Of a stretch of 36,417 bases of DNA, positions 1 through 7,231 are shown piece by piece. Source of the DNA: Rikenellaceae bacterium (lineage in GTDB: Bacteria; Bacteroidota; Bacteroidia; Bacteroidales; UBA932); NCBI GenBank assembly GCA_900771335.1, contig CAAGNP010000023.1, forward strand, positions 1 through 36,417, read 5' to 3'. Position 1 is the stretch's first letter; every line of letters starts with the position of its first letter. Made by a program: the position numbers and the translations under genes. Below the pieces are notes generated by a model. It ran no database searches. It saw nothing but the letters and a program-made list of their open reading frames with translations, and was not told the origin of the DNA.

Positions 1-295
1 AGAGGGCTTCTCCACCGCAGAAGACAATCCAGTAGTTGAGGCGTGAGTAGAGGTTGGCTCCGGAGATCTTTGCGGATGTTCCGAGAACTGACTTTCCTGG
101 CTGGGTCTGAGCCAGGGCATTCCATGCGAGGATCTGGGCGTTGGTGAGGTTCTTCCAGCTCTGTGAGAGCTGCTTGAAGATTGATTTCACTGCTGCCTGT
201 GCACTTGTGCGGACTGAACCGCCGTAACCACGATTGCGGATGCACTTGCGACCGCGCACCTTGGCTGCGGTTACACCCTTTGCTGAGCCTGACAT
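1..295 (-). CDS. Partial phage-like hypothetical protein, truncated by the window edge
   Basis: An open frame of about 98 codons runs from an ATG at 295 off the left edge. The protein begins MSGSAKGVTAAKVRG and later carries SWKNLTNAQILAWNALA, a W-x-x-L-x-x-A-Q-x-x-x-W pattern. I associate this with small Bacteroidota prophage or mobile-element proteins of unknown function that have a Gly/Ser-rich start and this Trp motif. The frame stays open upstream of the ATG for about 33 codons (to a TGA near 394) and encodes IFSYTGITFDE directly before MSGS, which looks like the natural N-terminus of the family, but no ATG, GTG or TTG occurs there. The gene may therefore be a decayed remnant, or it may start at the internal ATG. 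No function can be assigned. The base composition is somewhat richer in G+C than the neighbouring intergenic DNA. Confidence 0.5.
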   Translation of the reverse strand, partial: MSGSAKGVTAAKVRGRKCIRNRGYGGSVRTSAQAAVKSIFKQLSQSWKNLTNAQILAWNALAQTQPGKSVLGTSAKISGANLYSRLNYWIVFCGGEAL

Positions 296-521
296 CTCAT
301 CAAAGGTGATCCCTGTATAGCTAAAAATGAATATTTTCCCGGCAACATGATGGCTCTGCCATGTATATCGTGTATTATTATATCTCTTTTGTGCTCATAA
401 AGCAGTCTATTAAAATCCTCATCATGTCCAGCAGAAATTAATCACTTGACCATCCCCGAAGGTTGTTGTCTCATCTGTACTCAAAATTTGGGAACATTTT
501 TATAGGTGCCTACTGACCTTT

Positions 522-549
522 GGGCACGAAATCACGGCTTTTTGTGCCC
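522..549. other. Intergenic hairpin
   Basis: GGGCAC (522-527) pairs with GTGCCC (544-549), and the stem extends to about 10 bp with one G-U pair, around a loop of about 8 bases. It lies just past the stop codon of the minus-strand hydrolase at 570, where a terminator would be expected, but no T-run follows on either strand. A transcript-end or mRNA-stabilising hairpin is possible. The rest of 296-569 shows no gene, tRNA or recognisable promoter. Confidence 0.4.
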
Positions 550-569
550 GTTGGATGGTTTTAGCGCAA

Positions 570-1310
570 TCAAACCGTCCTAAGTTCCTCAATCCTCCTG
601 GCTATCTCCTCCGGATGATCTATCAGGAGCTGTCCATGGTTCATCTTGTCGAATATCTCTATCCGGACTGACGGACATATCGATCTCAGGTGGTCGGCCT
701 GGTATTTGGCCACAAATGCCTCTTTGGTCCCATACCAGTAATGTATGTCCGAATTGGGAATGAATTCCAGCTTACTCGTATAGACAGACTGGTAACCATC
801 CAGAACAGACCGTACTCCGCCATAAGGGTACACTTTCCTGCACTCATCCAGGAGCACATCGAAATAGTGGGAATGGAATACCCACCTCCAGAATCTGGTC
901 CAATGGTAACAACTCCACACGTTGGCCGCCTGGGTATAACTCAGCGGTTTTACCATCCACCCAGGAAGGGGGAGCAACGGCGCTGCATCCATAACCGAAT
1001 GGCCAATGGCCACCTCTCCCCTCTCCAGAACCCTTGAGAGGATCTTTCCACCGAGAGAAAGCCCATAAGCGCACTCTATTTTACCATCAAATTGTTCTTT
1101 GATATACCCAATAACCTGCCCTGCCTGGTCATCTACCGATGTAAATGCGGTATGCTTTCCTAATGTAAATCCACCCACCTCCACAGCTACGATATGGAAC
1201 TTATCTTCCAGCATTCCAATCAAAGGGAGGAATATCTCATAAGATACCCCCAGTCCGGGAATAAGCATGATGGTTGGCTCCCCTACTTTTCCGAATATCT
1301 TAAAATCCAT
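570..1310 (-). CDS. Alpha/beta hydrolase
   Basis: This 246-residue protein has an alpha/beta-hydrolase fold layout. A first strand leads into the oxyanion-type segment IPGLG (about 18-22). The nucleophile elbow G-L-S-L-G puts the catalytic Ser at 85, and a late His sits at about 225 in MNHGQLL. The acid residue is not obvious. A Trp- and Tyr-rich cap region (about 118-160) lies between the nucleophile and the His. There is no signal peptide, so it is probably cytoplasmic. The family includes esterases, lipases and C-C hydrolases, and the substrate cannot be read from sequence. It stands alone: 268 bases with no gene separate it from the esterase upstream, and no clear TAnnTTTG promoter was found there. 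The ATG at 1310 gives the normal family N-terminus. Confidence 0.8.
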   Translation of the reverse strand: MDFKIFGKVGEPTIMLIPGLGVSYEIFLPLIGMLEDKFHIVAVEVGGFTLGKHTAFTSVDDQAGQVIGYIKEQFDGKIECAYGLSLGGKILSRVLERGEVAIGHSVMDAAPLLPLPGWMVKPLSYTQAANVWSCYHWTRFWRWVFHSHYFDVLLDECRKVYPYGGVRSVLDGYQSVYTSKLEFIPNSDIHYWYGTKEAFVAKYQADHLRSICPSVRIEIFDKMNHGQLLIDHPEEIARRIEELRTV

Positions 1311-1578
1311 ATCTTTCTATCAATTCCAGTTTATGTACGTATAGTTATGCGTTTTTGGCTGAAATAGCAGACAGTCTTAAATGCCAGCATTTCTCCAGAG
1401 CTGTACTGTGGCATTTTTCCTTGTTTTTGTGACACAGTCATATTGATTTCCGGCAATTCTGAACTGATTTCGCCATAACTGTATTACTTTATGCCAAAAA
1501 TCTGTCACAGCTATCAAATCAGCTTCGTCCGTCTGTCCAATTCGTGAGTCAAGATCTCTATTTCCTGAAATTCATATA

Positions 1579-3021
1579 TCAATATTCAAACGGATATGCA
1601 GGGAGGCCCGCCTCATTATAGATAGTGCCGCAGCAATAGTCCTCCGTGCAGTATTTGATATGGACTGGTCTTGGGACGGATGGACTCCATACGACAAGTT
1701 TTCCCTTTTTTATCTTTGACTGGGCCGGATGATATACACCATCTTCCCCGGCTATCATAAGATAGCGCACACCTGTATCAGATTTATCACCGGAATCGCT
1801 TTTTACATATAACCCTTTGGCGTTTTTGAAACTCAACACCATCTTATCCTCCTTCACCTTGACATCCTTAAGAAGTGGCCCCTCGCACTCTACATTGTAG
1901 CCATATTCCTTGGCCAATGCCCACAGTACAAATCTGTGTGCCGGCACCACTTTATTTTTAGGGTGTATATCGAGTGAGTCCCCCACATCTATTGCGGTAG
2001 CCATCCCTATATCCTCAAGTTTCCCCTTCTCCCACACTTCTGCCTGCTCCAGACGCACTTTACCCGACAGGTCTCCAAATGGAGCCACCTGCATATAGTA
2101 GAAAGGGAGTCTCTCCTGCCCCCACAAAGCACGCCAGTCGTTTACCATTTTCACAAAAATATGCTGATAATCCTCCGATCTCCAGGCATTCGATTCTGCC
2201 TGATACCAGATATTGCCTTTGATGGTATAGCCGAGAATGGGGTTTACCATTGCATTCCATATGGCAGATGGGACCTTATGCTGATACCCTTTGGGGGTGG
2301 TTTTCTCTGGCGAGTAACTCTCATATACCCTGTCATATATAGGATCGTTCTCCATCACCTCACGACGTGTCCACGATTCTGCATGAGTACCGCCAAATGC
2401 GCAAAGAATCACCCCTACAGGTCTTTTAAGGCTCTTGTGAAGCTCTCTGGCAAAAAGAAATGCGATAGCCGAATATGCTTGGGCCACCTCGGGAGAACAC
2501 ACCACCCATCTACCCTCACAATCCTCGACAGGGGCATCATAATCCCAGGCTTCCTCCACCTTAAAAAGGTGTATCCCGGGATAGTCGGCATCTGCGGACT
2601 CCTTCTCCCACTCATACATACCGGTCATCCATTTGTCTACAGGGTGAGGTCGCATTTCAAATTCCATATTGCTTTGCCCGCTGGCCAACCACACTTCACC
2701 TATAAGGATATTCTCTACTGTGATTTTATCCTGTGAATTGGAGCCTGAGAACACAACAGACTGTCCTGTCATACACCCTGGGGTCTTCACATACACAGAC
2801 CACCTCCCGTCAGCATCAGCTGTCACAGAGACAACATCGTCACCCCAAGAAGTGGATATCGAAACACACTCACCTGCATCGGCCCATCCCCATAACTTCA
2901 CATCGGTACTCTGCTGAAGAACCATATTGTCTGAAATAATGGCAGGGAGCCTCACTTTGCCATCCAGACCCAAAGTAACAGCCATCAAAAGTACCAAAGC
3001 ACAGAAAACTCTCTTATTCAT
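1579..3021 (-). CDS. Sialate O-acetylesterase, SGNH hydrolase
   Basis: This is a 480-residue secreted or periplasmic esterase with an N-terminal signal peptide (about 1-21). The segment LPAIISDNMVLQQ near 25-37 is typical of sialate O-acetylesterases, which remove acetyl groups from the 9-O (and 4-O) positions of sialic acid or from other acetylated sugars. The block I serine lies in GQSNMEF (Ser about 117). A glycine/asparagine block appears as AFGGTHAESW, the WYQAES block follows near 270, and a late Asp-x-x-His lies in SLDIHPKNK (about 350-356). Length and domain order are normal. Gut Bacteroidota often place such genes in polysaccharide-utilisation loci, but here there is no SusC/SusD pair or other glycosidase next to it. 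A TAAATTTG box and two palindromes lie upstream, suggesting its own regulated promoter. Confidence 0.88.
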   Translation of the reverse strand: MNKRVFCALVLLMAVTLGLDGKVRLPAIISDNMVLQQSTDVKLWGWADAGECVSISTSWGDDVVSVTADADGRWSVYVKTPGCMTGQSVVFSGSNSQDKITVENILIGEVWLASGQSNMEFEMRPHPVDKWMTGMYEWEKESADADYPGIHLFKVEEAWDYDAPVEDCEGRWVVCSPEVAQAYSAIAFLFARELHKSLKRPVGVILCAFGGTHAESWTRREVMENDPIYDRVYESYSPEKTTPKGYQHKVPSAIWNAMVNPILGYTIKGNIWYQAESNAWRSEDYQHIFVKMVNDWRALWGQERLPFYYMQVAPFGDLSGKVRLEQAEVWEKGKLEDIGMATAIDVGDSLDIHPKNKVVPAHRFVLWALAKEYGYNVECEGPLLKDVKVKEDKMVLSFKNAKGLYVKSDSGDKSDTGVRYLMIAGEDGVYHPAQSKIKKGKLVVWSPSVPRPVHIKYCTEDYCCGTIYNEAGLPAYPFEY

Positions 3022-3043
3022 AACATCATTTACTTAGTGTGAG

Positions 3044-3051
3044 CAAATTTA
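3044..3051 (-). promoter_or_regulatory. Candidate -7 box of the sialate esterase promoter
   Basis: The minus strand reads TAAATTTG here, an exact match to the Bacteroidota -7 consensus TAnnTTTG. It predicts a start near 3038 and a leader of about 16 bases before the ATG at 3021. At the 19-base spacing (3071-3074) there is no TTTG. Instead the position lies inside the first 30-bp palindrome, which fits a promoter dependent on a bound regulator. Confidence 0.45.
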
Positions 3052-3060
3052 CAAAATTCC

Positions 3061-3090
3061 CGCGTAAGATTTTCGCCGAAAATGAACGCG
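3061..3090. repeat. 30-bp imperfect palindrome, copy A
   Basis: The sequence has outer arms CGCGT and ACGCG and inner arms ATTTTC and GAAAAT around GCC, so it is nearly symmetric. The same 30-bp unit recurs at 3113-3142 with 22 of 30 positions identical, including all of the last twelve. It covers the -33 region expected for the esterase promoter. It may be a binding site for a dimeric regulator; no such regulator is encoded nearby. Confidence 0.6.
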
Positions 3091-3112
3091 ACTCCCCTTT
3101 TTTTTCACCACT

Positions 3113-3142
3113 CGCGCACATATTTGCCCAAAAATGAACGCG
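3113..3142. repeat. 30-bp imperfect palindrome, copy B
   Basis: This is the second copy of the unit at 3061-3090, starting CGCGC and ending AAAAATGAACGCG. Start-to-start spacing is 52 bp, close to five helical turns, so both copies would face the same side of the DNA. It is about 95-120 bp upstream of the esterase ATG and 16 bp from the rny terminator. I found no further copy in the window by eye. Confidence 0.6.
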
Positions 3143-3157
3143 GGACAATAAATGGAC

Positions 3158-3191
3158 AAAAAAATCGCCCCCGACACATCGGGAGCGATTT
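3158..3191 (-). terminator. Rho-independent terminator of rny
   Basis: On the minus strand AAATCGC (3191-3185) pairs with GCGATTT (3168-3162), and CCCGA pairs with TCGGG inside, closing a 4-base loop with one T-G mismatch or wobble. A run of seven T (3164-3158) follows. It starts 20 bases past the rny stop codon, so it ends the transcript from the zapA/6S/rny side. Confidence 0.9.
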
Positions 3192-3211
3192 ATCTTTATG
3201 AAAATACCCGA

Positions 3212-4756
3212 CTATTTTGCAAAAGCTACGGAGCGGGTCTCCCTGATCACAGTAATCTTCACCTGACCCGGATAAACCATCTCATCCTGGATCTTCTTAG
3301 CGATCTCGTTTGACAATACTTCTGATTCTGCATCTGACACTTGGTCTGCACCTACGATAACACGTAGCTCACGACCTGCCTGGATAGCGTATGTTTTGGT
3401 AACACCAGGGTGAGAAAGTGCGATGCCTTCCATATCTTTAAGTCTCTTGATGTAAGACTCGATCACCTCACGACGGGCACCTGGACGGGCACCTGAGATA
3501 GCATCGGATACCAATACGATAGGTGAAATAAGTGATGTCATCTCTACCTCTTCGTGGTGAGAACCGATAGCGTTGCAGATCTCTGGTTTCTCTTTATATT
3601 TCTCAGCTAGTTTCATACCCAGGATAGCATGTGGAAGTTCTGAATCCTCTTCAGACACTTTACCGATATCGTGAAGAAGACCTGCACGTTTGGCCACTTT
3701 AGGGTTAAGGCCAAGCTCTGATGCCATAGTAGCACAGATATTTGCCACCTCGCGAGAGTGTTGCAACAAGTTCTGACCGTATGATGAACGGTATTTCATA
3801 CGTCCGATAAGACGGATAAGCTCTACATGCAAGCCGTGGATACCAAGGTCGATACAAGTACGTTTACCTGTCTCCATAATCTCATCCTCAAGCTGTTTCT
3901 GTACTTTAGCCACCACCTCTTCGATACGTGCAGGGTGGATACGGCCGTCAGTTACAAGCTGGTGAAGTGCAAGACGGGCTACCTCCCTGCGTACTGGGTC
4001 AAATGCTGAAAGGAGGATTGCTTCAGGGGTGTCATCCACTACAATCTCAACACCGGTAGCTGCCTCAAGGGCGCGGATATTACGACCTTCACGTCCGATG
4101 ATTCTTCCTTTCACCTCATCGCTGTCGATATGGAATACTGTTACTGCATTCTCAATGGCTGTCTCAGGTGCAATACGTTGAATGGTATTGATTACAATCC
4201 TTTTTGCCTCTTTGGATGCTGTAAGACGGGCTTCATCCATCACATCGTTGATATAGGACATAGCCTGAGTACGTGCCTCAGCTTTCATACTCTCTATTAG
4301 CTGCTCTTTGGCTTCAGCTGCAGACATACCGGCGATACTCTCTATCTTTTCGATAGCCTGTACACGCAGCTTCTCATATTCGTCTGACTTTTTGTTTACA
4401 ACATCAAGCTGAGCTTTAAGATTCTCCCTGATACTGTCAGCCTCTTTCTGTTTCTTCTGAACTTCAGATGCCTGCTGGTTAATCTGCATCTCACGCTGTT
4501 TGAGTTTGTTCTCAAATTGCTGGATCTGGAAATTCTTTTCGTTTACCTCTTTCTCATGCTCAGATTTGAGCTGAAGGAATTTCTCCTTTGCCTGGAAAAT
4601 CTTCTCTTTCTTGATATTCTCCCCCTGAATTTCAGCGTCGCGGATGATTTGACTGCCCTTCTTCTTCAAAATAACATTTCTGACAAGGGTATAACATCCC
4701 AAAGCTGCCAAAGCAGAGGAGATACCTGTGATAATTATAATAATGCTGGTATTCAT
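3212..4756 (-). CDS. rny: Ribonuclease Y
   Basis: This 514-residue endoribonuclease starts mRNA decay at the inner membrane. The sequence shows an N-terminal membrane helix (about 4-27) and a long charged coiled coil (about 35-165). A KH RNA-binding domain carries the GRIIGREGRN loop at 217-226. An HD phosphohydrolase domain has its metal ligands at His333, His362-Asp363, His400 and Asp418. Length and architecture match the family. The ATG at 4756 puts the membrane anchor at the start. The gene follows zapA and the 6S RNA candidate on the same strand and ends with a strong terminator at 3158-3191. No exact TAnnTTTG box was found in the 60 bases upstream, so transcription may partly read through from the zapA side. 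Confidence 0.97.
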   Translation of the reverse strand: MNTSIIIIITGISSALAALGCYTLVRNVILKKKGSQIIRDAEIQGENIKKEKIFQAKEKFLQLKSEHEKEVNEKNFQIQQFENKLKQREMQINQQASEVQKKQKEADSIRENLKAQLDVVNKKSDEYEKLRVQAIEKIESIAGMSAAEAKEQLIESMKAEARTQAMSYINDVMDEARLTASKEAKRIVINTIQRIAPETAIENAVTVFHIDSDEVKGRIIGREGRNIRALEAATGVEIVVDDTPEAILLSAFDPVRREVARLALHQLVTDGRIHPARIEEVVAKVQKQLEDEIMETGKRTCIDLGIHGLHVELIRLIGRMKYRSSYGQNLLQHSREVANICATMASELGLNPKVAKRAGLLHDIGKVSEEDSELPHAILGMKLAEKYKEKPEICNAIGSHHEEVEMTSLISPIVLVSDAISGARPGARREVIESYIKRLKDMEGIALSHPGVTKTYAIQAGRELRVIVGADQVSDAESEVLSNEIAKKIQDEMVYPGQVKITVIRETRSVAFAK

Positions 4757-4825
4757 TGTTGTATATATAGTGTTTAGTTTAGTTTCAAACGCTACTTTAC
4801 AACAAAAGAGAGATAATTTATATTG

Positions 4826-5016
4826 AAAAAAGCCGTCAGATGCTGTTCATCGAAAAACCTTATATAATAAGATTTGAGCTCCGATTTTGGACTCAGACTT
4901 CCAACGTCACGTAAATACGTAATCCTCCGAAGGAGTCACCCAGGCCTGTCTTCATCCGTCGAGTTGGCTCGGTTATGTAAATTCTGTTGATTTTCGCAAA
5001 GAGCGATCTAACGGCT
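4826..5016 (-). ncRNA. ssrS: 6S RNA candidate
   Basis: About 190 nt lie between zapA and rny. The ends form a perfect 11-bp stem: AGCCGTTAGAT (minus strand, 5016-5006) pairs with ATCTGACGGCT (4841-4831), followed by a T-run (4830-4826). Inside it GCT/AGC and CGAAAA/TTTTCG (4996-4991 with 4856-4851) continue the rod. A large asymmetric bubble follows. Its 3' strand carries the mini-hairpin CTTAT-TAT-ATAAG (4871-4859), and beyond it CCGA/TCGG (4972-4969 with 4884-4881) starts the apical arm. A closing stem, central bubble with 3'-side hairpin and apical arm are the layout of 6S RNA, which binds RNA polymerase holoenzyme as an open-promoter mimic. The location after zapA matches the ssrS position in gammaproteobacteria. 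The stem starts within the zapA stop codon and no promoter box lies directly before it, suggesting processing from the zapA transcript. The assignment rests on fold and synteny, without a covariance search. Confidence 0.7.
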
Positions 5017-5314
5017 AGAGATTTGTCTTAATATATTCGTCCAGTGTATTATTAAGTTCCGCTATTCTGTTCTCAAAGTCCCCTACACTGTTATTCCTCC
5101 TCTCCTTGATCAATTGGGTGACAAATATCAATGAGGTAACACTTAATGCATCCTGATCCGACAACCCCGCATACTTCTTCTTGTAATCATCCATCTTGTT
5201 GGAAATCATCTTTGCCGCCATACGCATAAACTCCTCCTCTTCAGGTGCAATATTGCTGAAGTGACGATCCTTACCGGCTATATTGATGGTTATCCTGTGT
5301 CTGTTCTCGTCCAT
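5015..5314 (-). CDS. zapA: Cell division protein ZapA
   Basis: This is a small 99-residue protein. ZapA binds FtsZ and bundles its filaments at the division site in the cytoplasm. The N-terminal globular part (about 7-45) has the family pattern ITINIAGKDRHFSN followed by an acidic EEEEFMRMAAKMI helix. The C-terminal half (about 50-97) is a long coiled coil. Length is normal. The gene starts 1 base after the stop of the upstream coiled-coil gene. Its TAG stop at 5015-5017 overlaps the 5' end of the 6S RNA candidate, so message ending and RNA processing may be linked. Confidence 0.9.
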   Translation of the reverse strand: MDENRHRITINIAGKDRHFSNIAPEEEEFMRMAAKMISNKMDDYKKKYAGLSDQDALSVTSLIFVTQLIKERRNNSVGDFENRIAELNNTLDEYIKTNL

Positions 5315-5315
5315 A

Positions 5316-5609
5316 CTAGTCGTTCAAAAGTGCAATACACTTGTCTATCTCCCTCACAAGCCTGCTGATGTTCAGCTTAGCCTCCTTGACATCACCTTTA
5401 GATGCTTTGAATGCTTCAATCAATTGTAAGTTATCTATCTTTTGTTCTAAATCTTTAATCTTGTTATTACTAATTTCCAATTCTTCCTTGCACTGTGCAA
5501 GCTTCAACAAAAGCTCATTTTTCTCAGCACGAACTTGCTCATACTTAGAGATAAGAAGCTCTATCTTCTTAGTCAAATCATTCAGCAATATTTCTCTGCC
5601 TTTGTCCAT
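5316..5609 (-). CDS. Small coiled-coil protein upstream of ZapA
   Basis: This 97-residue protein is almost wholly heptad-like and charged (about 5-70), with no signal peptide or membrane helix. A TTG seven codons upstream (5630) could also start the frame. The ATG at 5609 is preferred because the -7 box at 5628-5635 places the transcript start near 5622, downstream of that TTG. The position directly before zapA, with a 1-base gap and a shared promoter, suggests a partner in division, by analogy with the coiled-coil protein ZapB. That is inference from context only, since coiled coils match many proteins superficially. No enzymatic motif is present. Confidence 0.7.
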   Translation of the reverse strand: MDKGREILLNDLTKKIELLISKYEQVRAEKNELLLKLAQCKEELEISNNKIKDLEQKIDNLQLIEAFKASKGDVKEAKLNISRLVREIDKCIALLND

Positions 5610-5627
5610 TTCTTTCGTCTTAATACA

Positions 5628-5658
5628 CAAAGATAGGAAAGAGATTTTATTTCACAAA
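5628..5658 (-). promoter_or_regulatory. Promoter of the coiled-coil/zapA/6S unit
   Basis: On the minus strand TTTG (5658-5655), a 19-base spacer and TATCTTTG (5635-5628) match the Bacteroidota primary-sigma consensus exactly. The predicted start is near 5622, 13 bases before the ATG at 5609. The -33 box lies inside the last codons of the upstream nucleotidase gene, so this unit can be transcribed apart from that operon. Confidence 0.8.
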
Positions 5659-7230
5659 ATTCCAGGTACCCAATTTGGGATTTTTGGAAAGTTCACTCGG
5701 CACCACCACTTTCTCTTCGAGCAGATATTCATATATGAGCTCCCTAATCTCTGGTAGTCTGCTTATTGTCCTCCCCTCTATTTCAGATGGGTCGATCCCT
5801 GCATTTTTCAAAAGATCGCCGGCACCGCTGGCACGATACGATGTCATAGCCACTTTATACTGGCCTTCCATATCAAATGGTCTGCCGTCTGCCATGGTGG
5901 TTATCTTAACCCTGTTACCCTTCTTAGCCGACTTTTTGACTGTATAGTTAAGTCCTGTAGCAGAGTCGTAGTTGTAAGCGGGACCCCTGCCATTGATCCA
6001 CATATCAAATGAGTTCTCAAGATAGTCTTTCAGCTCCTTGCCGCTCATTGTGATTACATAGAGCTGATTCTCGTATCTGTACAAGTCAAACAGATTTTTG
6101 TATAGCACATCGCCTTTAGGTACACCACCATAAGTGGCCAAAGGGGCAGATATAGACACATCGGCACCGGTAGAAACAAGCTGTACCAAATGTACGAAGT
6201 CCATATATCCGCACATTCCGTCAAGTGCCTCACTGAAATTCAAATCCTCAGTTATCTCACCCACTTTCACATTTACAAACTCCTCAACGATCTTCCTGTC
6301 CGCTTCAAATTTTGCATCAAATATTGTATCCTGAGGGACATCTTTCATATTTACAAGGGCACCTTCCACCACTTTGTCATACACCTTTCCACCCCTCTTT
6401 TTAAACGATATCTTTACCTCTGAGAGGAGTTTGGATCTGCTTCCGCCATCCATCACCAATACACTGTCCTCACCATTCCACACCTTCTCTGCAAATCTTC
6501 TGTGGTCATGCCCCGCTATCACAAGATCCACACCTTTCACATTTGAAGCAAGATACAGGGCAGGGTTCTCGATCCTGTGGTTATCCACTTCACCTATTCC
6601 ACCATGCACAGAGATCACTACCACATCGGGGTTCTCCTTAGCCCTCACTGCAGCCACCAGAGAATCTGCCATAGGGTAAGTGGGTACAAATTTGATCCCT
6701 TCCCATAGCGCAGGGGCAAGCCAACTTGCAATATTTGGGTTTTCAAAACCTATCACAGCCACTTTCACCCCACCTTTTTTGATTATTGCATACTCCTGGA
6801 AGTAGGGCTTGCCTGTCTCCACGTCGATGGCATTTGCAGCCAGATACGGGATATCCATCTCCGCATCCACTTTATCATAAACCGGATGCCCGGCTTCAAT
6901 ATCGTGATTACCCAGCACTATTGCGTCATAGCGCATATATTCCATCACCCTGCTGAAGAGGTGCTTCCCTCCCGATTTGTCCTTAAAATTGAAATAGTAG
7001 GCCTCATTTGTCCCCTGAAGATGGTCCCCGTTATCGATAAGGAACACCGATTTCTCACCATATTCACCCCTCTTCTGGTTCACATAAGTATTGACATTAG
7101 AAAGGGAGTTTTCCCCGATATATGTTCCGTGTACATCGGTGGTGGCGTAAATATATATATTGTGCTCCTGCTCACCGCAAGAGGCGAATAGCAGCACAGC
7201 TGCAATGAACAACAAATTCAATCTTCTCAT
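5647..7230 (-). CDS. 5'-nucleotidase/2',3'-cyclic phosphodiesterase lipoprotein
   Basis: This 527-residue UshA-type metallophosphoesterase should act in the periplasm on nucleotides or cyclic nucleotides. The ATG at 7230 gives a lipoprotein signal with lipobox LLFASC (Cys18); the frame continues 12 codons further up but loses this signal. N-terminal metal ligands are visible: D-x-H in TTDVHGT (Asp32, His34), IDNGD (66-69), GNHD (107-110), SVHGG (His209) and AGHDH (His241, His243). The C-terminal 5'-nucleotidase substrate domain covers about 315-500, including GRGPAYNYD. It is the last gene of the four-gene unit starting at 10235, 1 base after the omega-amidase stop. The substrate within the nucleotide class is not determined. 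Confidence 0.9.
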   Translation of the reverse strand: MRRLNLLFIAAVLLFASCGEQEHNIYIYATTDVHGTYIGENSLSNVNTYVNQKRGEYGEKSVFLIDNGDHLQGTNEAYYFNFKDKSGGKHLFSRVMEYMRYDAIVLGNHDIEAGHPVYDKVDAEMDIPYLAANAIDVETGKPYFQEYAIIKKGGVKVAVIGFENPNIASWLAPALWEGIKFVPTYPMADSLVAAVRAKENPDVVVISVHGGIGEVDNHRIENPALYLASNVKGVDLVIAGHDHRRFAEKVWNGEDSVLVMDGGSRSKLLSEVKISFKKRGGKVYDKVVEGALVNMKDVPQDTIFDAKFEADRKIVEEFVNVKVGEITEDLNFSEALDGMCGYMDFVHLVQLVSTGADVSISAPLATYGGVPKGDVLYKNLFDLYRYENQLYVITMSGKELKDYLENSFDMWINGRGPAYNYDSATGLNYTVKKSAKKGNRVKITTMADGRPFDMEGQYKVAMTSYRASGAGDLLKNAGIDPSEIEGRTISRLPEIRELIYEYLLEEKVVVPSELSKNPKLGTWNFVK

Positions 7231-7231
7231 A

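Noticed and set aside
296..340. Resemblance of IFSYTGITFDE to the SusC plug-domain start (FSYIGYKTQE)
   Set aside because: The match is short and the downstream protein is not TonB-linked; the segment fits better as the lost N-terminus of the phage-like family.
690..1037. A 115-codon plus-strand open frame
   Set aside because: It is antisense to the alpha/beta hydrolase, with a Pro/His-rich product typical of a shadow frame.
1311..1578. Possible small RNA or inverted repeats (TGCCA/TGGCA, ACTGTG/CACAGT)
   Set aside because: The arms are short and widely spaced, no promoter box accompanies them, and no coherent fold could be drawn.
2161..2736. A 191-codon plus-strand open frame
   Set aside because: It is antisense to the sialate O-acetylesterase, which is intact, and shows no family features.
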